This document shows, one piece after another, positions 1 through 6,971 of a stretch of 15,106 nucleotides of DNA (position 1 is the stretch's first letter; each line of letters starts with the position of its first letter). Made by a program: the position numbers and the translations under genes. Source of the DNA: Clostridiales bacterium. GTDB lineage: Bacteria > Bacillota > Clostridia > Christensenellales > CAG-138. The stretch spans positions 1-15,106 of the forward strand of contig SFNQ01000038.1 of NCBI GenBank assembly GCA_004554165.1, written 5' to 3'. The notes beneath the pieces are model-generated. The model searched no databases. It was not told where the DNA came from and was given only the letters and a program-made list of their open reading frames with translations.

Positions 1-3
1 CGC

Positions 4-29
4 CGCTGCGGGGGCTAGCCCCCGCAGCG
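4..29. repeat. Perfect 26-bp palindrome, possible terminator of an upstream gene
   Basis: Two 11-base GC-rich arms (4-14 and 19-29) flank a central CTAG, which is itself palindromic, so all 26 bases form one dyad. As RNA it would make a very stable hairpin. No T-run follows on the + strand, so a canonical Rho-independent terminator is not supported in that direction; the other side is cut by the window edge. It may be the end of a transcription unit or of a dispersed repeat to the left. Confidence 0.5.
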
Positions 30-128
30 CACCCCAACCGCTTTCCCAAGCCTTCGTGCAAGCATCCAAAAGTGTAACCTATGTTTGACGCTCGTACAAC
101 TTTGACCGCACCCCCAAACAATATTGCG

Positions 129-158
129 TTGACGAATGTCGTCCTTCCGTGATACAAT
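129..158 (+). promoter_or_regulatory. Sigma-A type promoter for the aminotransferase gene
   Basis: A -35 element TTGACG (129-134) is followed after 18 bp by the -10 element TACAAT (153-158). A TG one base upstream of the -10 (150-151) makes it an extended -10. Transcription would start near 165, leaving a leader of about 20 nt before the ATG at 185. This argues against translation from the in-frame TTG at 167, which would lie almost on the transcription start. Confidence 0.7.
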
Positions 159-184
159 TGTAGAAATTGACTTTGGGGAAGATT

Positions 185-1360
185 ATGGATTACGATCGAT
201 ATATTGCAACGGTAGTTAAGCAGATTCCGCCCTCGGGCATCCGTAAGTATTTCGACCTGCTGGATGAATCGCACATCAGCCTTGGCGTAGGAGAACCGGA
301 TTTTCCAACGCCGGAGCGCATCCGTCAGGCAGCGCTGAAAAAAATGTCCAGCGGCAGGATCGCCTATACTTCAAATTCCGGCGATCCGCACCTGAGGGAA
401 CTCATTCTGCGCTATCTTGACGAGCGTTTTGACATCCGCGGCTACAGCGGAATTGACGATGTGCTCATCACCGTGGGCGCCAGCCAGGCCATCGACCTTG
501 CCATGCGCGCAATCATCAATCCGGGCGATGAGGTCATCATCCATGAGCCGAGCTATGTTTCCTATATTCCTGCCGTGGATCTGGCGGGCGGCGTTGCCGT
601 GACCGTTCCCACCTGTGCGGAGGATCGCTTCCGTCTCCGGGCGGACGTGCTGCGCGCGGCCATCACCGAAAAGACCAAGGCTCTGCTGCTGGCCTTCCCC
701 TCCAACCCCACCGGGGCTATTATGGAGAAAGAGGATCTTGAGGCCATTGCCGAGGTGGTGCGGGAAACGGGTATTTTCGTTATTACGGACGAAATCTATG
801 CGGAGCTGACCTATAACGGCAAGCGCCATGTTTCCCTGGCTTCGCTGCCGGGCATGCGTGAACGCACCGTGGTGCTGAACGGCTTTTCCAAGGCCTTTTC
901 CATGACCGGCTGGCGCCTTGGCTATGCCGCCGGCCCGAGCCCCATCATCGCAGCCATGCGCAAAATCCATCAGCTTACCATGCTCTGCGCGCCCACGCCT
1001 GCACAGATTGCGGGTATTGCTGCGCTCGAGCAGGGCTTTGAGGACGGCTTTGCGGATACGACCGCCATGGTGGAGGAGTACGCGCGCCGCCGCCGCATTA
1101 TGATCGACGGCTTCAATGCGCTGGGGCTGACGTGCAACGAGCCAGAGGGCGCTTTCTATGTATTTCCGTGCATTCGGTCCACGGGCATGCGCAGCGAGGC
1201 CTTCTGCGATGCGCTTCTTGCGAAAGAAAAGGTGGTCACCGTGCCGGGCGACGCTTTCGGCGCGGCGGGCGAGGGCTTTATCCGCTGCTGTTACGCAACC
1301 TCGGTGGAGGACATCGAGCGCGCGTTTGAGCGGATCGGCGCGTTCATGCGCTCGCTGTAG
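185..1360 (+). CDS. Class I/II PLP-dependent aminotransferase (aspartate aminotransferase-like, PatA/AspB type)
   Basis: A cytosolic fold-type I aminotransferase of 391 residues, near the usual family length. Visible landmarks are the N-terminal IPPSGIRKYFDL motif, N174 in SNPTG, D202 and Y205 in DEIYAEL (PLP ring nitrogen and hydroxyl contacts), the Schiff-base lysine K236 in GFSKAFSMTGWRLGY, and R367 in GFIRCCYA, which binds the substrate carboxylate in this family. It should move an amino group between an amino acid and a 2-oxo acid; aspartate, aromatic or other substrates cannot be separated from sequence alone. I chose ATG 185 over the upstream TTG at 167 because GGGGAAG precedes it, the promoter predicts a start near 165, and relatives begin with a similar short M-x-Y stretch. 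The gene is followed by a terminator-like hairpin and then mutS2. Confidence 0.9.
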   Translation: MDYDRYIATVVKQIPPSGIRKYFDLLDESHISLGVGEPDFPTPERIRQAALKKMSSGRIAYTSNSGDPHLRELILRYLDERFDIRGYSGIDDVLITVGASQAIDLAMRAIINPGDEVIIHEPSYVSYIPAVDLAGGVAVTVPTCAEDRFRLRADVLRAAITEKTKALLLAFPSNPTGAIMEKEDLEAIAEVVRETGIFVITDEIYAELTYNGKRHVSLASLPGMRERTVVLNGFSKAFSMTGWRLGYAAGPSPIIAAMRKIHQLTMLCAPTPAQIAGIAALEQGFEDGFADTTAMVEEYARRRRIMIDGFNALGLTCNEPEGAFYVFPCIRSTGMRSEAFCDALLAKEKVVTVPGDAFGAAGEGFIRCCYATSVEDIERAFERIGAFMRSL

Positions 1361-1379
1361 CGCCTGACCTTGAAACGCA

Positions 1380-1417
1380 GCCCCTGTCCGAACCAAAGGA
1401 CGGGGGCATTATATTTT
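1380..1417 (+). terminator. Terminator-like hairpin between aminotransferase gene and mutS2
   Basis: Bases 1380-1389 pair with 1398-1407 (ten pairs, one G-U, mostly G-C) around an 8-nt loop. An A/T-rich tail with a TTTT run ends at 1417. It has the form of a moderate Rho-independent terminator. It ends one base before the mutS2 ribosome binding site at 1419-1424, so it may be a partial terminator or an attenuating element. Confidence 0.6.
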
Positions 1418-1430
1418 CAGGAGAAAAACA

Positions 1431-3782
1431 ATGAACCAAAGGGTATTGCATACGCTGGAATACGATAAGATACTGGAAATGCTGCGTTCGCACGTGGCCT
1501 CCGATATGGGGCGGGAGGAAGCGGCTGCGCTCAGACCGGTTTCGGAGCTTGCCGAGGCGGAGCGCCTTCTTGCGCAGACTGCCGAGGCGGAGAGCGTGTA
1601 CCGCCGCACCGGCAGGACGCCCATTGAGGGCTTCCCGGACATCCGCGCAATGCTTCAGCGGATTCACGCTGCGCTTGCGCTTTCCGCTGGAGAGCTGTTG
1701 CAGGTGGGGCAGTGCCTGCGCGCCTGCCGCAGCGCCCGGGAGGTGCTGCATGACGGCGATGCGGAGGGCCTGCTTGCGCTGCTTGCCAACCGCCTGCCTT
1801 CGCATCGATCGGTGGAGGAGGAGATCTCCCGCTGCATCCTGTCCGAGGACGAGATTTCCGACAACGCCTCGCCCGGGCTTGCCCGCATTCGCCGCCAGAT
1901 GCGTCTGACCAACGAAAAAATGCGGGAAAAGCTCAACAATATGATCAAGAGCCCTGCCTACCAGAAGTTTTTGCAGGAACCGATCATCACCGTGCGCAAC
2001 GGCCGCTTTGCGCTCCCGGTCAAGGCGGAGCACCGCGCGCAGGTGCAGGGCCTGATTCACGATGCGAGCGGCAGCGGCGCGACGCTGTTCATAGAACCTG
2101 CCGCCGCAGTGGAACTGGGGAACGAGTATCGCCGCCTGCAAAGCGAGGAGCAGGCGGAGATCGGTCGTATTCTGGCGGGGCTGACGGCGCTTGTGGATCC
2201 CTGTGCGGACGAGCTGTTGACGGGCCTTGCGGTCATGGCCAGGCTGGATGTCATCTTTGCAAAGGCCATCCTCGCGCGGGACATGCGGGCCGTGCAGCCC
2301 GCGTTGAACGACGCTGGCCAGATCCGGATTTTACAGGGACGCCACCCGCTGCTGCCCCGTGAAACAGTGGTACCCGTGGATGTATGGCTGGGCGAGGACT
2401 TTACAACACTGATCATCACCGGCCCGAACACCGGCGGCAAGACGGTGACGCTGAAAACCGTCGGCCTGTTTTCACTCATGGCAATGTCCGGAATGTTCGT
2501 TCCCGCAGATCATGGCACCCGCCTCTCCGTGTTCGAGGAGGTCTTTGCCGACATTGGCGACGAGCAATCCATCGAGCAGTCGCTTTCGACCTTCTCCTCG
2601 CATATGAAGAACACCGTGCAGATTCTCGAATCCGCAGGAGAAACATCGCTGGTATTGCTGGACGAGCTCGGCGCCGGCACGGACCCCGTAGAAGGCGCGG
2701 CGCTGGCGCAGGCCATTCTGGAAGCGCTGTTTGCGCAGGGCGCGCGCACCATGGCGACCACCCATTACAGCGAGATTAAGGCCTTTGCAATGACCCGCAG
2801 CGGCATGCAGAATGCCAGCATGGAATTCGATGTGGACCGTCTCTGCCCGACCTATCATCTTTATATCGGTATCCCGGGAAAATCCAACGCCTTTGAAATC
2901 TCGGCGCGACTTGGCCTGAGGGCCGATATCATAGAGCGCTCGCGCGCCTACCTTGAGAAAAAGGATGTGGCCTTTGAGGATGTTATCGCGGGGGCAGAGC
3001 AGGCGCGCAGGGAAGCAGAACAGGCGCGGGAGGCCGCGCTTTGTGAGCAGCAGGAGGCGGCGCGCATTCGTGGAGCGCTGGAAAAGGAAAAGCGGAAGCT
3101 CGATGAGGAGAAGACGCGGCTCCGCCAGCAGGCGCGGGAGGACGCCCGCAAGGTCGTCGTTGAAACGCGGCAGGAGATGGAGGAGCTCATCCGCAGCCTG
3201 CGCTCGCTCAAGGATATCGACCAGAAAGCGCTGGAACGCGCGATTCAGGGCACGCGCGACGCCATGCGAAAGAGCGAGGAACGGCTCATGGAGCAGGTAC
3301 AAAAGCGCGCGGACGATTCCGCTGCGCCGAAAACCGTCGCGCCCGGGCAGCGCGTTCGCGTCCTGTCCGTGGACAGGGAGGCGACCGTGCTCAAGGCGCC
3401 GGACAGCAGGGGAGAGGTGCAGATTCAGGCGGGCGTGATCAAGATGAAAGTGCCCCTGTCCGACCTGCGCATCCTCGAAAAGAAGGCGGAAAAGCCGAAG
3501 GCCGCCGGAGCGAAGATCAGCCTGCATGATGCGGGACGGAGCTTTCTGGAGCTGGACCTGCGCGGCAAGATGGTGGACGAGGCCTGTGTGGAGATCGATC
3601 GTTTCATTGACGACGCTTCGATTGCGGGCATTTCCGAGCTTTCCATCATCCATGGCAAGGGGACGGGCGCGCTTCGCGCAGGCGTACAGGCCTATCTCAA
3701 AACCCATCCGCGCGTCAAAAGCTACCGTATCGGCGCCTATGGCGAGGGCGACGCGGGGGTGACGGTTGTGACGCTGAAGTAG
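1431..3782 (+). CDS. mutS2: MutS2 family ATPase with C-terminal Smr domain
   Basis: A full-length MutS2 of 783 residues, typical for the family. Order of domains: MutS-like core and lever helices; ATPase with Walker A GPNTGGKT (331-338) and Walker B LVLLDELGAGTDP (D411, E412); long charged coiled coil (about 507-627); small KOW-like beta domain (about 637-682); and Smr domain with LDLRG (708-712) and HGKGTG (741-746). It lacks the N-terminal mismatch-recognition domain of true MutS. In characterised homologues MutS2 dimers bind branched DNA and limit recombination; in Bacillus subtilis it (also called RqcU) acts on collided ribosomes. Which role dominates here cannot be read from sequence. 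ATG 1431 follows AGGAGA (1419-1424). No separate promoter is evident in the 70-nt gap, so it probably depends on readthrough from the aminotransferase or on a promoter inside it. Confidence 0.96.
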   Translation: MNQRVLHTLEYDKILEMLRSHVASDMGREEAAALRPVSELAEAERLLAQTAEAESVYRRTGRTPIEGFPDIRAMLQRIHAALALSAGELLQVGQCLRACRSAREVLHDGDAEGLLALLANRLPSHRSVEEEISRCILSEDEISDNASPGLARIRRQMRLTNEKMREKLNNMIKSPAYQKFLQEPIITVRNGRFALPVKAEHRAQVQGLIHDASGSGATLFIEPAAAVELGNEYRRLQSEEQAEIGRILAGLTALVDPCADELLTGLAVMARLDVIFAKAILARDMRAVQPALNDAGQIRILQGRHPLLPRETVVPVDVWLGEDFTTLIITGPNTGGKTVTLKTVGLFSLMAMSGMFVPADHGTRLSVFEEVFADIGDEQSIEQSLSTFSSHMKNTVQILESAGETSLVLLDELGAGTDPVEGAALAQAILEALFAQGARTMATTHYSEIKAFAMTRSGMQNASMEFDVDRLCPTYHLYIGIPGKSNAFEISARLGLRADIIERSRAYLEKKDVAFEDVIAGAEQARREAEQAREAALCEQQEAARIRGALEKEKRKLDEEKTRLRQQAREDARKVVVETRQEMEELIRSLRSLKDIDQKALERAIQGTRDAMRKSEERLMEQVQKRADDSAAPKTVAPGQRVRVLSVDREATVLKAPDSRGEVQIQAGVIKMKVPLSDLRILEKKAEKPKAAGAKISLHDAGRSFLELDLRGKMVDEACVEIDRFIDDASIAGISELSIIHGKGTGALRAGVQAYLKTHPRVKSYRIGAYGEGDAGVTVVTLK

Positions 3783-3802
3783 CGCGGCAGCGACAGGGCT
3801 AC

Positions 3803-3864
3803 AGCGGGGAACGTGGCGCGGACGGCGCTGCGGCCCCGCTTTTCCTTTCCCCTCTTTGTTTTTT
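3803..3864 (+). terminator. Candidate Rho-independent terminator after mutS2
   Basis: AGCGGGG (3803-3809) pairs perfectly with CCCCGCT (3834-3840). The 24-nt loop can form a small inner GCGC/GCGC stem (3816-3819 with 3825-3828). A pyrimidine- and T-rich tail follows immediately, with TTTT at 3841 and six T at 3859-3864. The long loop makes it less certain than a compact hairpin. Confidence 0.5.
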
Positions 3865-4053
3865 AGCATGCGCACCGCTGCCCCAAAATGTCAAAAAGAC
3901 AACCATTGCAAGGACAGGCCCCAAAAGGCACGTTTATTATCGATTTTTTCAATGTATATGTCAAACCTGTCAGAAATGCAAAAAACACCCTGTTTTTGCG
4001 GAAATTTTGCTTTCCAATCGCTGTGTCAGGCGTTCGGGAACATGGTTTTGGGC

Positions 4054-4082
4054 TTGCGACATGCGTTTATTATCGGTATAAT
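4054..4082 (+). promoter_or_regulatory. Sigma-A type promoter for ppdK
   Basis: TTGCGA (4054-4059), a 17-bp spacer, then a perfect TATAAT (4077-4082). The predicted start is near 4089, giving a leader of about 27 nt that carries the ribosome binding site GGAGG at 4102-4106. The position fixes the ppdK start downstream of 4089. Confidence 0.78.
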
Positions 4083-4115
4083 GAATTGCTAGATTATTTC
4101 GGGAGGAATGAACAA

Positions 4116-6746
4116 TTGGCACACAAGTATGTTTACCTGTTCAATGAGGGCAACGCTTCCATGCGCAATCTGCTCGGCGGAAAGGGCGCAAACCTCGCGG
4201 AAATGACGGGGCTCGGGCTTCCTGTTCCCTTTGGTTTTACGGTTTCTACCGAAGCGTGTACGCGCTACTATGCCGACGGGAAGAAGATCGCGGAGGAGAT
4301 CATCGAGCAGATTTTTGCGGCGCTCGAAAAAACCGAGGCCGACGCTGGCAAAAAGTTCGGCGACCCTGCCAATCCCTTCCTCGTTTCCGTCCGTTCCGGC
4401 GCGCGCGCATCCATGCCCGGCATGATGGACACGATTCTGAATCTTGGGCTGAATGATGAAACCGTGCAGGGCCTTGCAAAGCTTACGAACAATGAGCGCT
4501 TCGCCTATGACAGCTACAGAAGGTTCATCCAGATGTTCTCGGACGTTGTCATGGAGGTGGACAAGTCCAAGTTCGACGCCATCTTTGACAGCGTCAAGCG
4601 TGAGAATGGGTGCCTTCTTGATACGGAGCTGACAGCCGAGAATCTTAAAAAAATCGTTGAGCAGTATAAAACACTGTATCTGAGCGAAAAAGACCATCCC
4701 TTCCCACAGGACCCGAAGGTTCAGCTCATCGAAGCCGTCAAGGCCGTATTCCGCAGCTGGGACAACCCCCGCGCCATCGTCTACCGCAGGAAAAACGATA
4801 TTCCTTCCGACTGGGGCACCGCCGTCAATGTGCAGTCCATGGTCTTTGGCAACATGGGCAACGACTGCGGCACAGGCGTAGCCTTTACGCGCAATCCCTC
4901 CACGGGCGAAAAGAAGCTCTACGGCGAGTTTCTGATGAACGCCCAGGGCGAGGACGTGGTGGCCGGCATCCGCACGCCTTCCTCCATTGAAGAGCTGCGT
5001 ACCATGCAGCCCGAGGTGTACAAGCAGTTCGTGCAGATTGCCAACACTCTTGAAAAACACTACCGCGATATGCAGGATATGGAGTTTACCATCGAGCGCG
5101 GCCGTCTGTTCATGCTGCAAACGCGAAACGGCAAGCGTACCGCTGCCGCTGCGCTGCAAATTGCGGTGGATCTTGTCAACGAGAAGATGATCTCCCGCGA
5201 GGAAGCGCTTATGAAGATTGATCCTCGCTCGCTGGATTCACTGCTGCATCCGACCTTTGAGCCGAAAGCGCTCAAGAGCGCAAAGCCCATCGCAACGGGG
5301 CTGCCGGCTTCTCCCGGCGCAGCCTGCGGCCGCGTGTACTTCACCGCTTCGGATGCCATCGAAGCGGCAAAGCGGGGCGAGAAGGTGGTTCTTGTTCGCC
5401 TGGAGACTTCGCCGGAGGATATCGAGGGCATGTATGCGTCCGAGGGTGTGCTTACCGCGCGCGGCGGCATGACCTCCCATGCGGCGGTTGTTGCGCGCGG
5501 CATGGGTACCTGCTGCGTGGCAGGCTGTTCGGATGTGATGATTCTGGAAAAGAGCCGGCGCTTTACCACGGCAAGCGGCCTCGAGTTCAACGAGGGCGAC
5601 TGGATTTCCCTCGACGGCAGCACGGGCAATGTGTACGGCGAGGCTCTGCCGACCATTGACGCTCAGGTTTCCGGCAATTTTGCGACCATCATGGAGTGGG
5701 CGGATGCGGTTCGGACGCTGAACGTGCGCACCAATGCCGACAATCCGCATGATGCGGCGGTTGCCGTTAAGTTTGGCGCGGAGGGTATCGGCCTTTGCCG
5801 CACGGAGCATATGTTCTTTGAGGAAAGCCGTATTCCCGCGGTGCGCGAGATGATCGTCGCCAAGGACGAAAAGAGCCGCCGCCGTGCGCTCGCAAAGCTC
5901 CTGCCCATGCAGCGGGGCGATTTCAAGGGGATCTACAAGGCCATGGGCGCGCGGCCGGTTACCATCCGCTTCCTCGATCCGCCGCTGCACGAGTTCCTGC
6001 CCACCGAGGATGCCGATATCCGCGCGCTTGCGCGTGAAATGGGCCTGTCCTTTGAGGAGCTGAAACTCACGGTGGCAAACCTCCATGAGTTCAATCCCAT
6101 GCTGGGCCACCGCGGCTGCCGCCTTGCTGTCACCTATCCGGAGATTGCGGAAATGCAGACCCGCGCCGTCATCGAGGCAGCCATTGAAACGCGCCTTGAA
6201 GCCGGCATTGAAGTTGTGCCGGAAATCATGATTCCGCTGGTTGGCGATGCGAAGGAGCTTGAATTTGTCAAGCACGTTGTGGACGCTACCGCCCGGGAGG
6301 TCATGCAGGAGCGCAATATGGAGATCCCCTATCTGGTCGGCACCATGATTGAGGTGCCCCGCGCCGCGCTCGTTGCGGACAAGATCGCAGAGTCCGCGCA
6401 GTTCTTCTCCTTCGGTACCAACGACCTGTCGCAGATGACCTTCGGCTTCTCCCGCGACGATGCAGGCAAGTTCCTGGACGATTATTATAAGAAGAAGATC
6501 TATGAGTTCGATCCCTTTGCCCGCGTGGATCAGGAGGGCGTCGGCCGGCTGATGAAGATGGCGGTGGAGCTTGGCCGCTCGGTGCGTCCCGATCTGAAGC
6601 TGGGCATCTGCGGCGAACACGGCGGAGATCCGTCGTCCATCGAGTTCTGCCAGAAGATCGGGTTGAACTACGTTTCCTGCTCGCCCTTCCGCGTACCGAT
6701 CGCGCGCCTTGCGGCTGCGCAGGCAAAGATCGCAGAGGGAAAGTAA
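4116..6746 (+). CDS. ppdK: Pyruvate, phosphate dikinase (TTG start)
   Basis: PPDK interconverts ATP, phosphate and pyruvate with AMP, pyrophosphate and PEP in the cytosol. In anaerobes it serves glycolysis with PPi or PEP synthesis. The predicted 876 residues match the bacterial family (about 874). Order: N-terminal ATP-grasp nucleotide-binding domain opening with KYVYLFNEGNASMRNLLGGKG; swivelling phosphohistidine domain with GGMTSHAAVVARG, where H455 is the phospho-carrier and T453 the residue that regulatory proteins phosphorylate in some homologues; and the C-terminal PEP/pyruvate TIM barrel with GICGEHGGDP, where C832 is the catalytic cysteine. I chose TTG 4116 because GGAGG (4102-4106) lies 9 nt upstream, homology begins right there (MAHKYVYLF), and the promoter lies at 4054-4082. 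A start at the ATG 3888 would add 76 unrelated residues and precede the promoter. No PpsR-type regulator gene is adjacent. It appears monocistronic. Confidence 0.96.
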   Translation: MAHKYVYLFNEGNASMRNLLGGKGANLAEMTGLGLPVPFGFTVSTEACTRYYADGKKIAEEIIEQIFAALEKTEADAGKKFGDPANPFLVSVRSGARASMPGMMDTILNLGLNDETVQGLAKLTNNERFAYDSYRRFIQMFSDVVMEVDKSKFDAIFDSVKRENGCLLDTELTAENLKKIVEQYKTLYLSEKDHPFPQDPKVQLIEAVKAVFRSWDNPRAIVYRRKNDIPSDWGTAVNVQSMVFGNMGNDCGTGVAFTRNPSTGEKKLYGEFLMNAQGEDVVAGIRTPSSIEELRTMQPEVYKQFVQIANTLEKHYRDMQDMEFTIERGRLFMLQTRNGKRTAAAALQIAVDLVNEKMISREEALMKIDPRSLDSLLHPTFEPKALKSAKPIATGLPASPGAACGRVYFTASDAIEAAKRGEKVVLVRLETSPEDIEGMYASEGVLTARGGMTSHAAVVARGMGTCCVAGCSDVMILEKSRRFTTASGLEFNEGDWISLDGSTGNVYGEALPTIDAQVSGNFATIMEWADAVRTLNVRTNADNPHDAAVAVKFGAEGIGLCRTEHMFFEESRIPAVREMIVAKDEKSRRRALAKLLPMQRGDFKGIYKAMGARPVTIRFLDPPLHEFLPTEDADIRALAREMGLSFEELKLTVANLHEFNPMLGHRGCRLAVTYPEIAEMQTRAVIEAAIETRLEAGIEVVPEIMIPLVGDAKELEFVKHVVDATAREVMQERNMEIPYLVGTMIEVPRAALVADKIAESAQFFSFGTNDLSQMTFGFSRDDAGKFLDDYYKKKIYEFDPFARVDQEGVGRLMKMAVELGRSVRPDLKLGICGEHGGDPSSIEFCQKIGLNYVSCSPFRVPIARLAAAQAKIAEGK

Positions 6747-6783
6747 AAAGCGGAAAAAACAGAAAAGCGCGAAAACATGAGGG

Positions 6784-6825
6784 TTTCATCCGTTTCGGCG
6801 TACATGCCGTCAGAGCCGGATGGAA
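6784..6825 (+). repeat. Nested stem-loop in the ppdK-ger intergenic region
   Basis: Bases 6784-6792 pair with 6817-6825 (nine pairs, one G-U; core CATCCG/CGGATG). Inside lies a second stem CGGC/GCCG (6796-6799 with 6806-6809). It is not followed by a T-run, so it is not a terminator by itself. It may be part of a small structured RNA, a leader of the ger operon or an intergenic repeat. Confidence 0.45.
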
Positions 6826-6840
6826 GGTCAAGGGCTGCGG

Positions 6841-6863
6841 CCCCTGGCAATCCCGGGGTTTTT
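6841..6863 (+). terminator. Weak terminator candidate after ppdK
   Basis: CCCC (6841-6844) can pair with GGGG (6855-6858) across a 10-nt loop and is followed directly by TTTTT (6859-6863). The stem is only four G-C pairs, possibly extended by G-U pairs, so termination strength is doubtful. It stands between the nested stem-loop and the strong hairpin at 6875-6903. Confidence 0.35.
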
Positions 6864-6874
6864 CGACAGACCGA

Positions 6875-6903
6875 AACATCCACCGGCTTGGCCGGTGGAT
6901 GTT
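6875..6903 (+). terminator. Strong 13-bp hairpin upstream of the germination operon
   Basis: Bases 6875-6887 pair perfectly with 6891-6903 around a TTG triloop, with CCACCGGC/GCCGGTGG as the core. The following bases (GATTGTTTC) make only a poor T-tract. It is the most stable structure in the gap and the likeliest end of the ppdK transcript, though it could equally be a structural repeat or leader stem. Confidence 0.5.
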
Positions 6904-6971
6904 GATTGTTTCTGGCGCTGCGTTTTGCTGCTCCTGCATACTTCCCAGTCGGTTTGCAGATACTGTCAGTG

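Larger units (their letters stand above)
3783..4115. other. Gene-free interval between mutS2 and ppdK
   Basis: This 333-nt interval holds a terminator candidate for mutS2 (3803-3864), a strong promoter (4054-4082) and the ppdK ribosome binding site (GGAGG, 4102-4106). The ppdK frame stays open back to an ATG at 3888, but that stretch lies upstream of the promoter and shows no PPDK homology, so I treat it as non-coding. A weak 7-bp A/T stem with a CCC loop occurs at 3981-3997. Base composition is clearly more A/T-rich than the neighbouring genes. Confidence 0.7.

Noticed and set aside
2472..3875. Long minus-strand open frame of 467 codons over mutS2
   Set aside because: It lies wholly antisense to a clear MutS2, its product resembles no family and is His/Arg/Leu-rich as expected of a GC-rich shadow.
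3981..3997. A/T-rich 7-bp stem with CCC loop upstream of ppdK
   Set aside because: The stem is almost all A-T pairs, lies upstream of the promoter, and is readily expected by chance in A/T-rich intergenic DNA.
5238..6620. Long minus-strand open frame of 460 codons over ppdK
   Set aside because: Antisense shadow of conserved PPDK coding sequence, with no recognisable domain and no ribosome binding site that I could support.
6668..6883. Minus-strand 71-codon frame across the ppdK end and the intergenic hairpins
   Set aside because: It runs through structured intergenic DNA and the ppdK 3' end, and the product looks like no known family. If 6781-6905 is a dispersed repeat, similar spurious frames would recur in databases.
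6936..6963. Sigma-G type promoter for the ger operon (GCATA as -35)
   Set aside because: The matching -10 would be CAGATAC at 6957-6963 with a short 16-bp spacer and a poor match, only 9 nt before the start codon. Sigma-G control is plausible from biology but not shown here.
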